A stretch of 64,000 nt of DNA from DATIYF01 sp035517775 (GTDB taxonomy: Bacteria > Acidobacteriota > Terriglobia > Terriglobales > Acidobacteriaceae), in the NCBI GenBank assembly GCA_035517775.1, contig DATIYF010000093.1, forward strand, positions 1-64,000, written 5' to 3'. The notes under the pieces are model-generated. The model did no database searches and was not told the DNA's origin. It saw nothing but the letters and a program-made list of their open reading frames with translations. Shown here in pieces: positions 32,568-43,109 of the stretch (positions within the stretch are counted from its first letter, which is position 1; the number at the start of each line of letters is the position of its first letter). A program made the translations under genes and the position numbers.

Positions 32568-33451
32568 TCGATGTTCTGCGCCTGCTCGCGGGCTTTCTCG
32601 ATCTCGGATTTGATGACCAGGCCCATTTCGGTGATCTTCAGCGCTTCGCCCGCCAGGCCCGAAGTTTTGGAGAGCAGGGTGTTGGCTTCGCGGTTCATCT
32701 CTTGCAGCAGGAAGTCCATCTTCTTCCCCACTTCTCCGCCCTGGTTGAGCAGATCGAGGAAATGTCTCACGTGGGTTTGCAGGCGCACCAGTTCTTCCTG
32801 AATGTCGCTGCGGTCCACCAGCAGGGCGGCTTCCTGCATCACGCGCTCAGGTTCGGCTTGCGCGCCGACGAGCTCCTGCACGCGCGCGGCAAGCTTCTCC
32901 ATATAATTCTTCAGCACTGCGTGCCGATGTTTCTCGACGCCGGTACTGGCTTCGAGCACGCGCGCCATGCGGGCGCGCAATTCCGCTTCGATGCCCCGGC
33001 CCTCTTCTTCCCGCATCTGGTTGAGACCGGCGAGCGCCTCTTCCGCCTTCTCGAGCACCGGCGCCTCCATGGCGGAGTTTCCCGCCGCGACGCCGGCTTC
33101 CAGGGCGCCGGGCAGGCGAAGCACAGCATTGAGATCAAGCGTGGCGGCCAGATCAAACTCGGCGGCGGCGGCGCGGAAGGCCTGGATGTAGCCGCTCACC
33201 AACGGCCGGTTCAAGGACACGCCCTCGCCGGCAGTGCGATCCAGGCTCAGCGTGAGTTCCACGTGGCCGCGCGCCAGCTTTTCTTTCAGCAGGCGGCGCA
33301 GCTTCATTTCGAGCGCGTCGCTTTCGGCAGGCAGGCGGAAGTGCAGATCAAGAAAGCGGTGATTTACCGATTTAAGGGAAAGGGAAAAGCTGAGCTGGCC
33401 GTTCACCTGGCCTTTCACCTGCGCGAAACCGGTCATGGAGCGGATGGGCAT
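32564..33451 (-). CDS. yicC: YicC-family endoribonuclease
   Basis: 295 aa from the ATG at 33451 (MPIRSMTGFAQVKGQ); starts at 33475 or 33436 (MTGFAQ) are possible, the family nearly always having R-S-M-T-G-[FY]. Further conserved features are LKSVNHRFLDLHFRLP (residues ~23-40) and the C-terminal KKMDFLLQEMNREANTLLSK, which carries the conserved Glu-M-N-R-E motif of the DUF1732 domain. The E. coli homologue is a metal-dependent endoribonuclease acting on small RNA. It overlaps gmk by 4 bp. The MsbA-like gene ends 32 bp upstream. Confidence 0.93.
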   Translation of the reverse strand: MPIRSMTGFAQVKGQVNGQLSFSLSLKSVNHRFLDLHFRLPAESDALEMKLRRLLKEKLARGHVELTLSLDRTAGEGVSLNRPLVSGYIQAFRAAAAEFDLAATLDLNAVLRLPGALEAGVAAGNSAMEAPVLEKAEEALAGLNQMREEEGRGIEAELRARMARVLEASTGVEKHRHAVLKNYMEKLAARVQELVGAQAEPERVMQEAALLVDRSDIQEELVRLQTHVRHFLDLLNQGGEVGKKMDFLLQEMNREANTLLSKTSGLAGEALKITEMGLVIKSEIEKAREQAQNIE

Positions 33452-33482
33452 GAGCGCGGCTAACGGCTGATGCAAGATTTTC

Positions 33483-35342
33483 TCATTGTGCGGGCACTCC
33501 TGTCTTTAGTCCCGTGCTGGGAGGCTCGGCATCCACGAACTGCAAATTGTAGAGACGGCGATAGGTGCCCAGGCGGCTCATCAGGTCCTCGTGCGTACCA
33601 ATATCGCTGATGGTGCCGTTTTCCAGCACGACGATGCGGCTGGCGCGGCGCACAGTGGAAAGCCGGTGGGCGATCACCAGCACGGTGCGGCCGGCCATCA
33701 GGTTCTGCAGGGCGGATTGCACCAGGGCCTCCGACTCGCTGTCCAGCGCCGAAGTTGCCTCGTCGAGAATGAGGATAGGCGCATTCTTCAACAGGGCGCG
33801 GGCGATCGCGATCCGCTGGCGCTCGCCGCCCGAAAGCCGGATGCCTCGTTCGCCGATCAGCGTGGCATAACCGGAGGGCAATTCCATGATGAAGTCGTGG
33901 GCGAGAGCCGCCCGGGCCGCCGCTTCTACAGCCTTCTGCGGCACTCCCGGCTGGCCGTAGGCAATGTTATTGCGCAAAGTATCGTTGAAGAGAACGGTTT
34001 CCTGAGTCACGATTCCGATTTGCGAGCGCAGCGAAGCCACGGTCACATCGCGGACGTCGCGGCCATCAATCAGCAGGCCCCCTGCGGTCACGTCGAAGAA
34101 CCGGGGAATCAGATGCACCAGCGTGCTCTTGCCCGCGCCGCTTGAGCCCACCACGGCGAGCACCTCGCCGGCCTTTACCTCCAGGTTCACGTCGCGCAGA
34201 ATTTCGCGCGCCGCGTGACCGTTGCCCTCGTAGGAAAAACACGCATTTTCGAAGCGAATGCTTTGCGAGAATTTCGGCAGGGGCTTGGCGCCGGCCTTCT
34301 CGAGAACTTCATCCTCGGTATCCATGAAGCGGAACAGCTCGGAAGAGGCGCCCAGGGCCTGCTGAAAGTTGTTATAGAACAGAGCGAATTTGCGGACGGG
34401 GTTATACAGGCTGAAAACGGAGGCAATAAAGGCGGCAAAAATTCCCAGCGTCATGCTGCCATGGGCCACCTGGCCGCGTCCCAGCAACAAGAGCAGCGCG
34501 ATGCCGATGGCGCCGAAAATATCCATGAGCGGCGAGCTGATGGCGGCCGCTGCTACCGAGCGCAGGTTGGCGCGAAACAGCCGCTGCGCCCCGCTGCGGA
34601 AGCGCGCGATCTCCCACGATTCCATGCTGAAGGCTTTGACGATGCGGTTGCCGGTGATGGTCTCCTGCAGAATGTTCTGGATGTCGGCCAGTTTGTCCTG
34701 GCCGGTGCGGGTGGTATGCCGGACCCTCCGCCCGATCTTGCGCGCCGAATAAATGATGAAGGGAATGAACAGCAGCAATACCCAGGCGAGGCTGCGGCCG
34801 AGGGCGACCACGGCAATCACGGTGAAAACGAAGGTGAAGAGCTGCTGCAAGAATTCCGCCAGCACGCTCGACATGGCGTATTGCACCCGCTCGATGTCGT
34901 TGATGATGGTCGAAACCAGGGTGCCGGTGGTGTGTTCCTGAAAGAACGCGGCCGAGCGCCGCAGCACCGAATCGTAGAGATGATTGCGCAGGTCGGTAAT
35001 CATGCCGTAGCCGGCATAATTCACCAGGTAGGTTCCCGAATAATCCAGCAGGCCCTTGAGGATGGTGGCGGCGACCAGGGCGAAAGCGACGATGGTCCAT
35101 GCGTTGTGCAGATGCGAAGGCACAAAACTCTGCAGATAGATCACGCGATGCGTGCCCGGAATGGTGAGGAGCTGAATATTCTCCGAGCCGGTGGAGGGAT
35201 TCAGTACGCGGTCAAAAACCGGCCGCAACAAAACCCAGCGAAAAGCTTCCAGCAGGCCCACCGCGGCCAGCAGCACCACGGACGACAGCAGCTGCCACCA
35301 ATAGGGAATGACGTAGCGCAGAAGCCGCGTCAGTTGCCGCAT
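33483..35342 (-). CDS. ABC exporter, MsbA-like (permease-ATPase fusion)
   Basis: 619 aa. Residues ~15-330 form a six-helix type IV exporter membrane domain, including VVLLAAVGLLEAFRWVLLRP, IVAFALVAATILKGLLDYSG and TLGIFAAFIASVFSLYNPVR. Residues ~350-600 are the ATPase: Walker A GSSGAGKST, signature LSGGERQRIAIARALLKNAP, Walker B ILILDEATSALDSES and switch His in IAHRLSTV. MsbA flips lipid A-core across the inner membrane; half-transporters of this type can also export lipids or drugs. It lies upstream of yicC on the same strand. No lpx or kdtA gene is beside it, so MsbA is a family call, not a proven function. Confidence 0.9.
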   Translation of the reverse strand: MRQLTRLLRYVIPYWWQLLSSVVLLAAVGLLEAFRWVLLRPVFDRVLNPSTGSENIQLLTIPGTHRVIYLQSFVPSHLHNAWTIVAFALVAATILKGLLDYSGTYLVNYAGYGMITDLRNHLYDSVLRRSAAFFQEHTTGTLVSTIINDIERVQYAMSSVLAEFLQQLFTFVFTVIAVVALGRSLAWVLLLFIPFIIYSARKIGRRVRHTTRTGQDKLADIQNILQETITGNRIVKAFSMESWEIARFRSGAQRLFRANLRSVAAAAISSPLMDIFGAIGIALLLLLGRGQVAHGSMTLGIFAAFIASVFSLYNPVRKFALFYNNFQQALGASSELFRFMDTEDEVLEKAGAKPLPKFSQSIRFENACFSYEGNGHAAREILRDVNLEVKAGEVLAVVGSSGAGKSTLVHLIPRFFDVTAGGLLIDGRDVRDVTVASLRSQIGIVTQETVLFNDTLRNNIAYGQPGVPQKAVEAAARAALAHDFIMELPSGYATLIGERGIRLSGGERQRIAIARALLKNAPILILDEATSALDSESEALVQSALQNLMAGRTVLVIAHRLSTVRRASRIVVLENGTISDIGTHEDLMSRLGTYRRLYNLQFVDAEPPSTGLKTGVPAQ

Positions 35343-35444
35343 GAGGCGGCCTCGCGGGGCGATAAGCGCAACACTGCTGTGGGCGCTGGCATGTGTGGCA
35401 AAGGATTATTTTACTGCAGTTGCCAAGCTGCAGCCGTTGTGGGT

Positions 35445-36254
35445 TCAGATGCTTTTCCGGGGAGCCTGCAGACCCAACTGCTTCATCACCCGCTGCAGGT
35501 CTTTCCAGGCCTCGCCCTTTTGCCGGGGATCACGCAGAAGAAACGCCGGGTGATAGGTTACGGCCAGCCGGGTGCCGCGAAAGTCATACCAGCGGCCGCG
35601 CAACTCGGCCATGGGAGCGTTGATAGCGAGCAAAGTCTTGGCGGCCACCGCGCCCAGAGCGACGATGACCCTGGGCTTGATGGCCTCGATCTGCCGCAGC
35701 AGGAAAGGGGAGCAGGTTTCGCACTCGTCGCGTTCAGGAGTGCGGTTGCCGGGCGGGCGGCACTTGATGATGTTGGCGATATAGACCTGCTCGCGGCGCA
35801 GACCCATGGCCTTGATCATGTTGGTGAGCAACTGGCCGGCCCGGCCCACGAAAGGCTCGCCCTGTTCGTCTTCATCGGCGCCCGGGGCCTCGCCAATGAA
35901 CATGAGTTGGGCGCGCGGGTCGCCCACGCCAAAGACGATCTGTTTGCGCCCCTGCTTGTGCAACCGGCAGCGGGTGCACTCGCCCAGATCTTCACGGATG
36001 ACGCGCAAAGCCTGGGCGGGATCGGAAACACCGGATTCGGGTTTGGGCGCGGCGAAAAGATCGCTGTCATCGGCAACGGGAACGCTGACTACAGCCTTCG
36101 GGTTCGGCATGGGCTCGGGAGTTACAGGCTCGGCCGGGTCGGCTTCTTCGGGGCCCGGCCGGAGGTAAAAATCATAAATGCCAAGCTCGTTGTAATAGCG
36201 GATGCGGGCGGCCAGTGACCGCCGCAGTTCGGGATCGAGAGCGCCTGGCATCAA
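35445..36254 (-). CDS. Uracil-DNA glycosylase, family 4 (iron-sulfur)
   Basis: 269 aa. After a variable, acidic N-terminal ~85 residues comes the UdgA-type core: the first two cluster Cys in ECTRCRLHKQ, the catalytic GEAPGADEDEQGEPFVGRAG, the third and fourth cluster Cys in IKCRPPGNRTPERDECETC and the uracil-pocket motif VTYHPAFLLRD (H-P-A-F/Y). It removes uracil from DNA arising by cytosine deamination. The N-terminal extension is common in family 4 and 5 enzymes and probably interacts with partners. Start at 36254 (MMPGALD) or at 36251 are equivalent. It is separated from the sigma-54 regulator by 79 bp. Confidence 0.92.
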   Translation of the reverse strand: MMPGALDPELRRSLAARIRYYNELGIYDFYLRPGPEEADPAEPVTPEPMPNPKAVVSVPVADDSDLFAAPKPESGVSDPAQALRVIREDLGECTRCRLHKQGRKQIVFGVGDPRAQLMFIGEAPGADEDEQGEPFVGRAGQLLTNMIKAMGLRREQVYIANIIKCRPPGNRTPERDECETCSPFLLRQIEAIKPRVIVALGAVAAKTLLAINAPMAELRGRWYDFRGTRLAVTYHPAFLLRDPRQKGEAWKDLQRVMKQLGLQAPRKSI

Positions 36255-36333
36255 ACCGGTTTAATGTACCTCGCCGCGCCCTGAGGAAACCAGAGGGTTC
36301 TTCGAACGCAGGCGCACAGGAAGGATCTTGCCG

Positions 36334-37734
36334 CTATGGGTGGGCGGTGCCGGCGGAATGCCCGCTCTGAGGACCGGAGGAGGAGCGCATGCGGCTGAGC
36401 ATCTGGTAAATGGTATTGCGGCCAATGCCCAGAATTTCTGCTGCCCGGGCCTTATTGCCATGCACGCGATTGAGCACGCGCAGCAGGTGGCGGCGCTCCA
36501 GTTCCTGCAGGGGCAGCAGTTCTTCTTCGGCGGCTTCCTTGGCGGGCGGCGGAGTATGAAATACCTCAGGCAGATCGGGTAAATCAATCACGGCGCCGGC
36601 CGCCATAATGCAGCTGCCGCTGATTACATTTTCCAGCTCGCGAACATTACCGGGCCAGTCATGCTCGGCCAGCCGGGCCTGCGCCCGGCGGGTTATGCCG
36701 CTGATATTTTTGTTGTAGAGCGCGGAGTACTTCTCCAGGAAGTGCCGCTGCAGCAAGGGCAGGTCTTCTTTGCGCTGGCTCAGGCTGGGGACGGAAATCT
36801 CGACCACCGACAGGCGGTAAAACAGGTCTTCCCGGAATTGCCCCTCGGCCACCATTTTTCTCAAATCGCGATGGGTGGCCGCCACTACTCGCACGTCCAC
36901 CCGGTGGCGGACGGGCGAGCCTACCCGCTGCACCTCGTGGTTCTGCAAGACCCGCAGCAGCTTGGCCTGTGCGGCCAGAGGCAACTCTCCCACTTCATCC
37001 AGAAAAACGGTGCCGCCGTTGGCGTACTCAAACACGCCCGCCTTATCGGCTACGGCGCCGGTGAATGCGCCCTTCACGTAGCCGAACAATTCGCTTTCCA
37101 GCAAAGTTTCGACCAGGGCGGCGCAGTTGCAGACTGCGAACGGCGCCTTGACTGCCGGGCTCAGATCATGCAGGGCGTGGGCCACCAGCTCTTTTCCTGT
37201 GCCCGTCGGGCCGGCCACCAGTACCGTGCGGAAGTGGGGCGCAATGCGCCGGATCTTGGCGAACACCTCCAGCATGACCGGGCTGCGGCCGATCATTCCG
37301 CCGAACTGGTAAGTATTCATGAGTTCAAAATCCAGGCGAAGGATTTTTTCGCGCAGCCGGGCCTGCGCAACCAGATTGCGAACCAGGGCGCGAAACTTGG
37401 CGTCGTCCAGCGGCTTGGGAAGATATTCGCAAGCGCCCCGCCGCACCGCATCCACCGCAGCCTCCGGCGAGTACTGCCGGGTAATCAGCACCACGTCTGC
37501 GCCCGGGTCTTTGCTCAGAATCTGGTCCATCAGCTCCAGGCCGGTCATTCCGGGAAGCTCAACGCTCGAAAGAACAATTCGCGGGCGCAACTGCAGGAAG
37601 CGCTCCAAAGCTGATTCAGAGTTGGAGGCAAAGAACAAATCAACGTCTTCTCCGGCCAGGGTCCTGGAAATTAAGCCGGCGCTCTCGGTGTCATCATCCA
37701 CCACGAGCACAGACAACTTCGCGTGGTCTTTCAC
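36334..37734 (-). CDS. NtrC-family sigma-54 activator with a receiver lacking the phospho-acceptor Asp
   Basis: 466 aa from a GTG at 37734 (residues KDHAKLSVLVVDDD follow); the open frame runs upstream to a TTG at 37812. Residues 5-120: receiver domain with the acidic triad DDD (13-15), T85 and K107 in place, but the phospho-acceptor position (four residues before Pro in VELPGM) is Ser57, codon AGC at 37564-37566. Residues ~145-385: AAA+ sigma-54 domain with Walker A GPTGTGKE (175-182), the sigma-54 loop GAFTGA (222-227) and Walker B FLDEVGE. Residues ~415-450: Fis-type DNA-binding helix (NKARAAEILGIGRNTIYQML). Regulation therefore cannot follow the usual Asp phosphorylation. Confidence 0.9.
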   Translation of the reverse strand: MKDHAKLSVLVVDDDTESAGLISRTLAGEDVDLFFASNSESALERFLQLRPRIVLSSVELPGMTGLELMDQILSKDPGADVVLITRQYSPEAAVDAVRRGACEYLPKPLDDAKFRALVRNLVAQARLREKILRLDFELMNTYQFGGMIGRSPVMLEVFAKIRRIAPHFRTVLVAGPTGTGKELVAHALHDLSPAVKAPFAVCNCAALVETLLESELFGYVKGAFTGAVADKAGVFEYANGGTVFLDEVGELPLAAQAKLLRVLQNHEVQRVGSPVRHRVDVRVVAATHRDLRKMVAEGQFREDLFYRLSVVEISVPSLSQRKEDLPLLQRHFLEKYSALYNKNISGITRRAQARLAEHDWPGNVRELENVISGSCIMAAGAVIDLPDLPEVFHTPPPAKEAAEEELLPLQELERRHLLRVLNRVHGNKARAAEILGIGRNTIYQMLSRMRSSSGPQSGHSAGTAHP

Positions 37735-38048
37735 CGTGTTGCCCCAGGTTGAGAACGTGAAAACCAACGGCGTTACGGGGGGTTGGATAGCAGCTGGAAA
37801 CACGACGATCAAAAGGATGGAGACAGCTCAGCGTCATGGCCCCCCCTCGAACCATGTCACACCGCCTCTGCAACCTTGTGCCCTGCCGGGCTCCGGCGAC
37901 GGGCCCTTGATTAAACCTAAAGGTAAAGACCGGAAGCGCGCCTGTGCGACAATTTTACTCCTGTTACGAATTCAGGAACGCAACTGGTAAACATCGCTGG
38001 CGCGAAACCGGAGACTGACAGTGCGGAGCTGTCAATGTGAGGCCCGGC
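37735..38048. other. 314-bp gene-free region between the NtrC-type gene and kdpC
   Basis: Both flanking genes are leftward. I see no coding sequence: the short plus-strand frames lack ribosome-binding sites and are antisense extensions. It should contain the promoter for the NtrC-type gene and perhaps the 3' end of the kdp message, but no clear terminator or -24/-12 (GG-N10-GC) element was found by eye. Confidence 0.4.
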
Positions 38049-38627
38049 TTATCTTGCGGCCGGCGGAAATGCCGCATCCAACGCCAGATTCAGTTCGAGT
38101 ACATTGACGCGGGGTTCTCCCAGAAAACCCAGCTGACGGCTCCGGGTATATTTCGCGGCCAGGGCGCGCACTGCTCCTTCGCTGGCGCCGCGCGCCTGCG
38201 CAATGCGCGGAATCTGGAACGCGGCCGCGGCGGGGGTGATATCAGGGTCGAATCCTGAAGCCGAAGTCGTGACCAGATCAATGGGGACCGGTTTGCCGGG
38301 ATCATCGGACTGGTCCGCGGCCACATCAGCCTTCACCCGGTCAATCAGCTTCTGGTTGGTGGGGCCGAGATTGGAGCCGCCGGAATTGGCTGCGTCGTAG
38401 CCGTTCCCGGCAGCCGAGGGACGGGAGTGGAAGTAGCCGGGGCCGGAGAACCCCTGGCCGATAAGGCGCGAGCCGATCAGCTGCCCGTTCTGCACGATGA
38501 GTTCGCCGTTGGCCTTGGCGGGAAAGATGAGTTGGGCCAGGCCGGTCACTACCAGGGGGTAGATGACGCCGAGCAGAACCGTGGTCGCGACGGTCATATA
38601 AATCGAAATCAGCAGATTTTTCTTCAT
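38049..38627 (-). CDS. kdpC: Potassium-transporting ATPase subunit KdpC
   Basis: 192 aa, normal length. One N-terminal helix (ISIYMTVATTVLLGVIYPLV) is followed by the family motif PxVVTGLAQLIFPAKANGEL, then GSRLIGQGFSGPGYFHSRPSAAG (start of the periplasmic domain) and the conserved SASGFDPDITPAAA. KdpC is thought to stabilise the KdpFABC complex and assist ATP binding or ion transfer. It is the last gene of the kdp structural operon, starting 11 bp after kdpB. Confidence 0.96.
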   Translation of the reverse strand: MKKNLLISIYMTVATTVLLGVIYPLVVTGLAQLIFPAKANGELIVQNGQLIGSRLIGQGFSGPGYFHSRPSAAGNGYDAANSGGSNLGPTNQKLIDRVKADVAADQSDDPGKPVPIDLVTTSASGFDPDITPAAAAFQIPRIAQARGASEGAVRALAAKYTRSRQLGFLGEPRVNVLELNLALDAAFPPAAR

Positions 38628-38638
38628 GGCAAACTTCC

Positions 38639-40732
<2,094 letters not shown>

Positions 40733-40741
40733 ATCCTGTCC

Positions 40742-42517
40742 TCAGAAGGTCTTGCCTGCGGCCATCAACAAGTGTTCGAGGATGGGGCCGAGGCTCAAAG
40801 CGGGGAAAAACGTGAGCGCACCCACGATCAGAATCACGCCGATCAGAAGCACCGTAAATAATGGCGTGGTCACGGGGAAGGTGCCGAGCGAGGGCGGCAC
40901 AAATTTCTTCTGCGCCAGATTGCCGGCGATGGCCAGCATGGGAATAATCATCAGAAAGCGGCCGGCCAGCATGGTGATGGCGCCGGCGGTGTTGTACCAG
41001 AGCGTGTTGGTGGTCAGTCCGGCAAATGCGGAGCCGTTGTTGCCGGCTTGCGAGGTGAAAGAATACAGAATCTCGCTCAGCCCATGCGGACCGGCATTCA
41101 AAATGCTGGAAGTGCCAAAGTTTGCGACCGCCGAAATTGCTGAGAAGCCGAGAATCACCAGGGGAAAGATGAGAATGACCAGCATGGCCATCTTGACGTC
41201 GTAGGCTTCGATTTTTTTGCCGAGATACTCGGGTGTTCGGCCCACCATCAGCCCGGCGATGAAGACGGCGAGAACGATATCAATCAGCATGCCGTACATT
41301 CCCGCGCCCACCCCGCCGAAGATCACTTCGCTGAGCATGATGTTCACCAGGGGGACCAAGCCGCCGAGCGGAGTGAACGAATCATGCCAGCCATTGATGG
41401 CGCCGCAGCTGGCATCGGTAGTGACCGTGGCCCACAGGGCGGTGTTGGCGATGCCAAAGCGGACTTCCTTGCCTTCCATGTTGCCGCCTGCCTGCACGGC
41501 CGTGGCTCTCTGGTCGGTGCCGGCGAGCAGGGGATTGCCGCGAGCCTCCGCCCAATAGGCAACGCTCACGCCCACGAGAAACAGAATCGCCATGGCGGCC
41601 CAGACTGCCCAGCCGTGGCGCTGCGAGCCGGTCATCCGGCCCAGAGTGTAAGTAAGGCCACCGCCTATGGCGAAAATCGAGACCAACTCAATCAGGTTCG
41701 AGAGCGGCGTCGGGTTTTCATAGGGATGCGAGCTGTTGGCGTTGAAAAAGCCCCCGCCGTTGGTGCCCAACTCCTTGATGATCTCCTGTGAGGCGACCGG
41801 CCCCTGCGCAATGGTTTGATCGGTGACCGTCTGAGTAACCGTCTTGCCGTCGGGACCCGTGGTCTGCACCTTCATGGGCTCGACCAGCTTGGCTGTGTCA
41901 TAGGGCTTCAGATTCTGGACCACGCCCTGCGAAACCAGCACCAGCGCCCCGATGATGCACACGGGCAGCAGAACCCACAAATTGCAGCGGACAAGGTCAA
42001 CCCAGAAGTTGCCGATGGTCTGCATCTGCCGGCGGGCAACGCCCCGGATAAAGGCGATAGCCAGCACGATGCCCACCGCTGCCGACATGAAATTGTGATA
42101 GGCGAGGCCGGCCATCTGGGTGAAGTAGCTCATCGTGGTCTCGCCGGAGTAGTTCTGCCAGTTGGTGTTGGTGGTGAATGAAGCGGCGGTGTTGAATGCC
42201 AGCGCCGAGGGGCTGACCGCCCCAAGCTTCTGCGGATTGAATGGCAGATGCCCCTGCAGCCGCTCCATCGCGTACAGCACGATCATCGAGACCAGACTGA
42301 ACAGCAGCATGGAGATGGCATACTCGGTCCAGGGCATCTCGTGGTTTTCATCCACGCCCGTCACCCGGTACAAAAGCTTCTCCAGCGGGCGCAATAGCGG
42401 ATCGAGGAAGGTCTTTTCCCGGTTGAAGACCCGCGTCATGAAAATGCCCACGGGCTTGGTGACCAGAAATACCAGCAGAAGAAACAGAAAGATTTGGAAC
42501 CAGCCATTTGCGGTCAT
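40742..42517 (-). CDS. kdpA: Potassium-transporting ATPase potassium-binding subunit KdpA
   Basis: 591 aa from the ATG at 42517 (MTANGWFQIFLFLLLVFLVT), standard KdpA start; an upstream in-frame start at 42547 would overlap kdpF. Ten hydrophobic segments and the four selectivity-filter-like loops of the SKT superfamily are present, for example FNTAASFTTNTNWQNYSGET, KELGTNGGGFFNANSSHPYE and ALWATVTTDASCGAINGWHD. KdpA binds potassium from the periplasm and feeds it to KdpB. It follows kdpF with 1 bp between stop and start, as in other kdp operons. Confidence 0.97.
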   Translation of the reverse strand: MTANGWFQIFLFLLLVFLVTKPVGIFMTRVFNREKTFLDPLLRPLEKLLYRVTGVDENHEMPWTEYAISMLLFSLVSMIVLYAMERLQGHLPFNPQKLGAVSPSALAFNTAASFTTNTNWQNYSGETTMSYFTQMAGLAYHNFMSAAVGIVLAIAFIRGVARRQMQTIGNFWVDLVRCNLWVLLPVCIIGALVLVSQGVVQNLKPYDTAKLVEPMKVQTTGPDGKTVTQTVTDQTIAQGPVASQEIIKELGTNGGGFFNANSSHPYENPTPLSNLIELVSIFAIGGGLTYTLGRMTGSQRHGWAVWAAMAILFLVGVSVAYWAEARGNPLLAGTDQRATAVQAGGNMEGKEVRFGIANTALWATVTTDASCGAINGWHDSFTPLGGLVPLVNIMLSEVIFGGVGAGMYGMLIDIVLAVFIAGLMVGRTPEYLGKKIEAYDVKMAMLVILIFPLVILGFSAISAVANFGTSSILNAGPHGLSEILYSFTSQAGNNGSAFAGLTTNTLWYNTAGAITMLAGRFLMIIPMLAIAGNLAQKKFVPPSLGTFPVTTPLFTVLLIGVILIVGALTFFPALSLGPILEHLLMAAGKTF

Positions 42518-42518
42518 A

Positions 42519-42608
42519 TCAGAACTTCTCCGGACGCAGCAGCGCATACAGCAGATACGCGCCGGTTAGCACGCTGATGGTAAGCATGATCAGGGATTCC
42601 AGACTCAT
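42519..42608 (-). CDS. kdpF: KdpF small membrane subunit
   Basis: 29 aa, MSLESLIMLTISVLTGAYLL then YALLRPEKF, from ATG at 42608 to TGA at 42519. It is a single transmembrane helix ending in the KdpF-typical Y-A-L-[LV]-R-P-E-x-F. KdpF stabilises the KdpABC complex in the membrane. It sits directly before kdpA, where kdpF is always found. It is too short for default gene callers and was found by reading the gap. Confidence 0.93.
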   Translation of the reverse strand: MSLESLIMLTISVLTGAYLLYALLRPEKF

Positions 42609-42615
42609 CTCGCCC

Positions 42616-42702
42616 TCACTTCATGCGCTCGCAAAAGCGCACGTACACAATGGACAGAATGAAGAATGCGACGGTAACGACAATCCACAGCAGATCCTGC
42701 AT
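42616..42702 (-). CDS. 28-aa single-helix peptide in the kdp operon
   Basis: ATG at 42702, TGA at 42616: MQDLLWIVVTVAFFILSIVY then VRFCERMK. The ribosome-binding site AAAGGGAGAGCC is well placed upstream on the minus strand. One transmembrane helix ends in the charged cap Y-V-R-F-C-E-R. The peptide lies between the 129-aa membrane-protein gene and kdpF, 7 bp before the kdpF ATG. Short peptides with a similar YV[RK]xC[DE]R end occur upstream of kdpF in other bacteria as far as I remember, so it may be an unrecognised Kdp accessory subunit. Confidence 0.75.
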   Translation of the reverse strand: MQDLLWIVVTVAFFILSIVYVRFCERMK

Positions 42703-42716
42703 GAAGGCTCTCCCTT

Positions 42717-43109
42717 TCAGGGCTGTCCCGGCTGAGACAAACTGATTCGCCCACCCGTTTCCGCGGGTTTCCGGCGAAGCTTCTCTCCGCCGCCGTTGCC
42801 GAGCTCGGCGCTCGGGGCCAGCGACCCGAGCATGCCCGCGCTCAACATTCCCGCATTCAACAGCCGGATGGGAGCGCGTGGCCCCTCAAGCGGGACCTTT
42901 CCCGCCCGCTTCCACCGCTGCGCCCTGGCCGTTTCCACAGCCGGGTTTGCGAACGTCAGATAGAGCTGATAGCGCGCGCGTTGATGACTCTGCTCTCGGG
43001 CCACGGCAACGAAAAACCAGAGCAGAAATGCTACCGCGGCCGCGAGCAGACCCACGAATGCAAGTCCTGTGCCGCTTGCCAGCGAATTTACTCCCATCAT
43101 GGTATTCAT
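42717..43109 (-). CDS. Membrane protein of unknown function, first gene of the kdp operon
   Basis: 130 aa-class protein (129-130 residues) from the ATG at 43109 (MNTMMGVNSLASGTGLAFVG); longer frame to 43220 overlaps the presumed operator and is not preferred. One strong helix (LAFVGLLAAAVAFLLWFFVA, residues ~14-33) is followed by a basic, cytoplasmic-looking tail with VAREQSHQRARYQLYLTFAN, then a Gly/Pro/Ser-rich end. No family is recognised. It starts the leftward run that continues into the 28-aa peptide, kdpF, kdpA, kdpB and kdpC, with 14 bp to the next gene, so it is probably regulated with potassium uptake. Confidence 0.65.
   Translation of the reverse strand: MNTMMGVNSLASGTGLAFVGLLAAAVAFLLWFFVAVAREQSHQRARYQLYLTFANPAVETARAQRWKRAGKVPLEGPRAPIRLLNAGMLSAGMLGSLAPSAELGNGGGEKLRRKPAETGGRISLSQPGQP

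Noticed and set aside
34215..36218. 667-aa plus-strand open frame opposite the ABC exporter and glycosylase genes
   Set aside because: It is antisense to two well-supported genes and has no recognisable domain; long antisense frames are common in GC-rich DNA.
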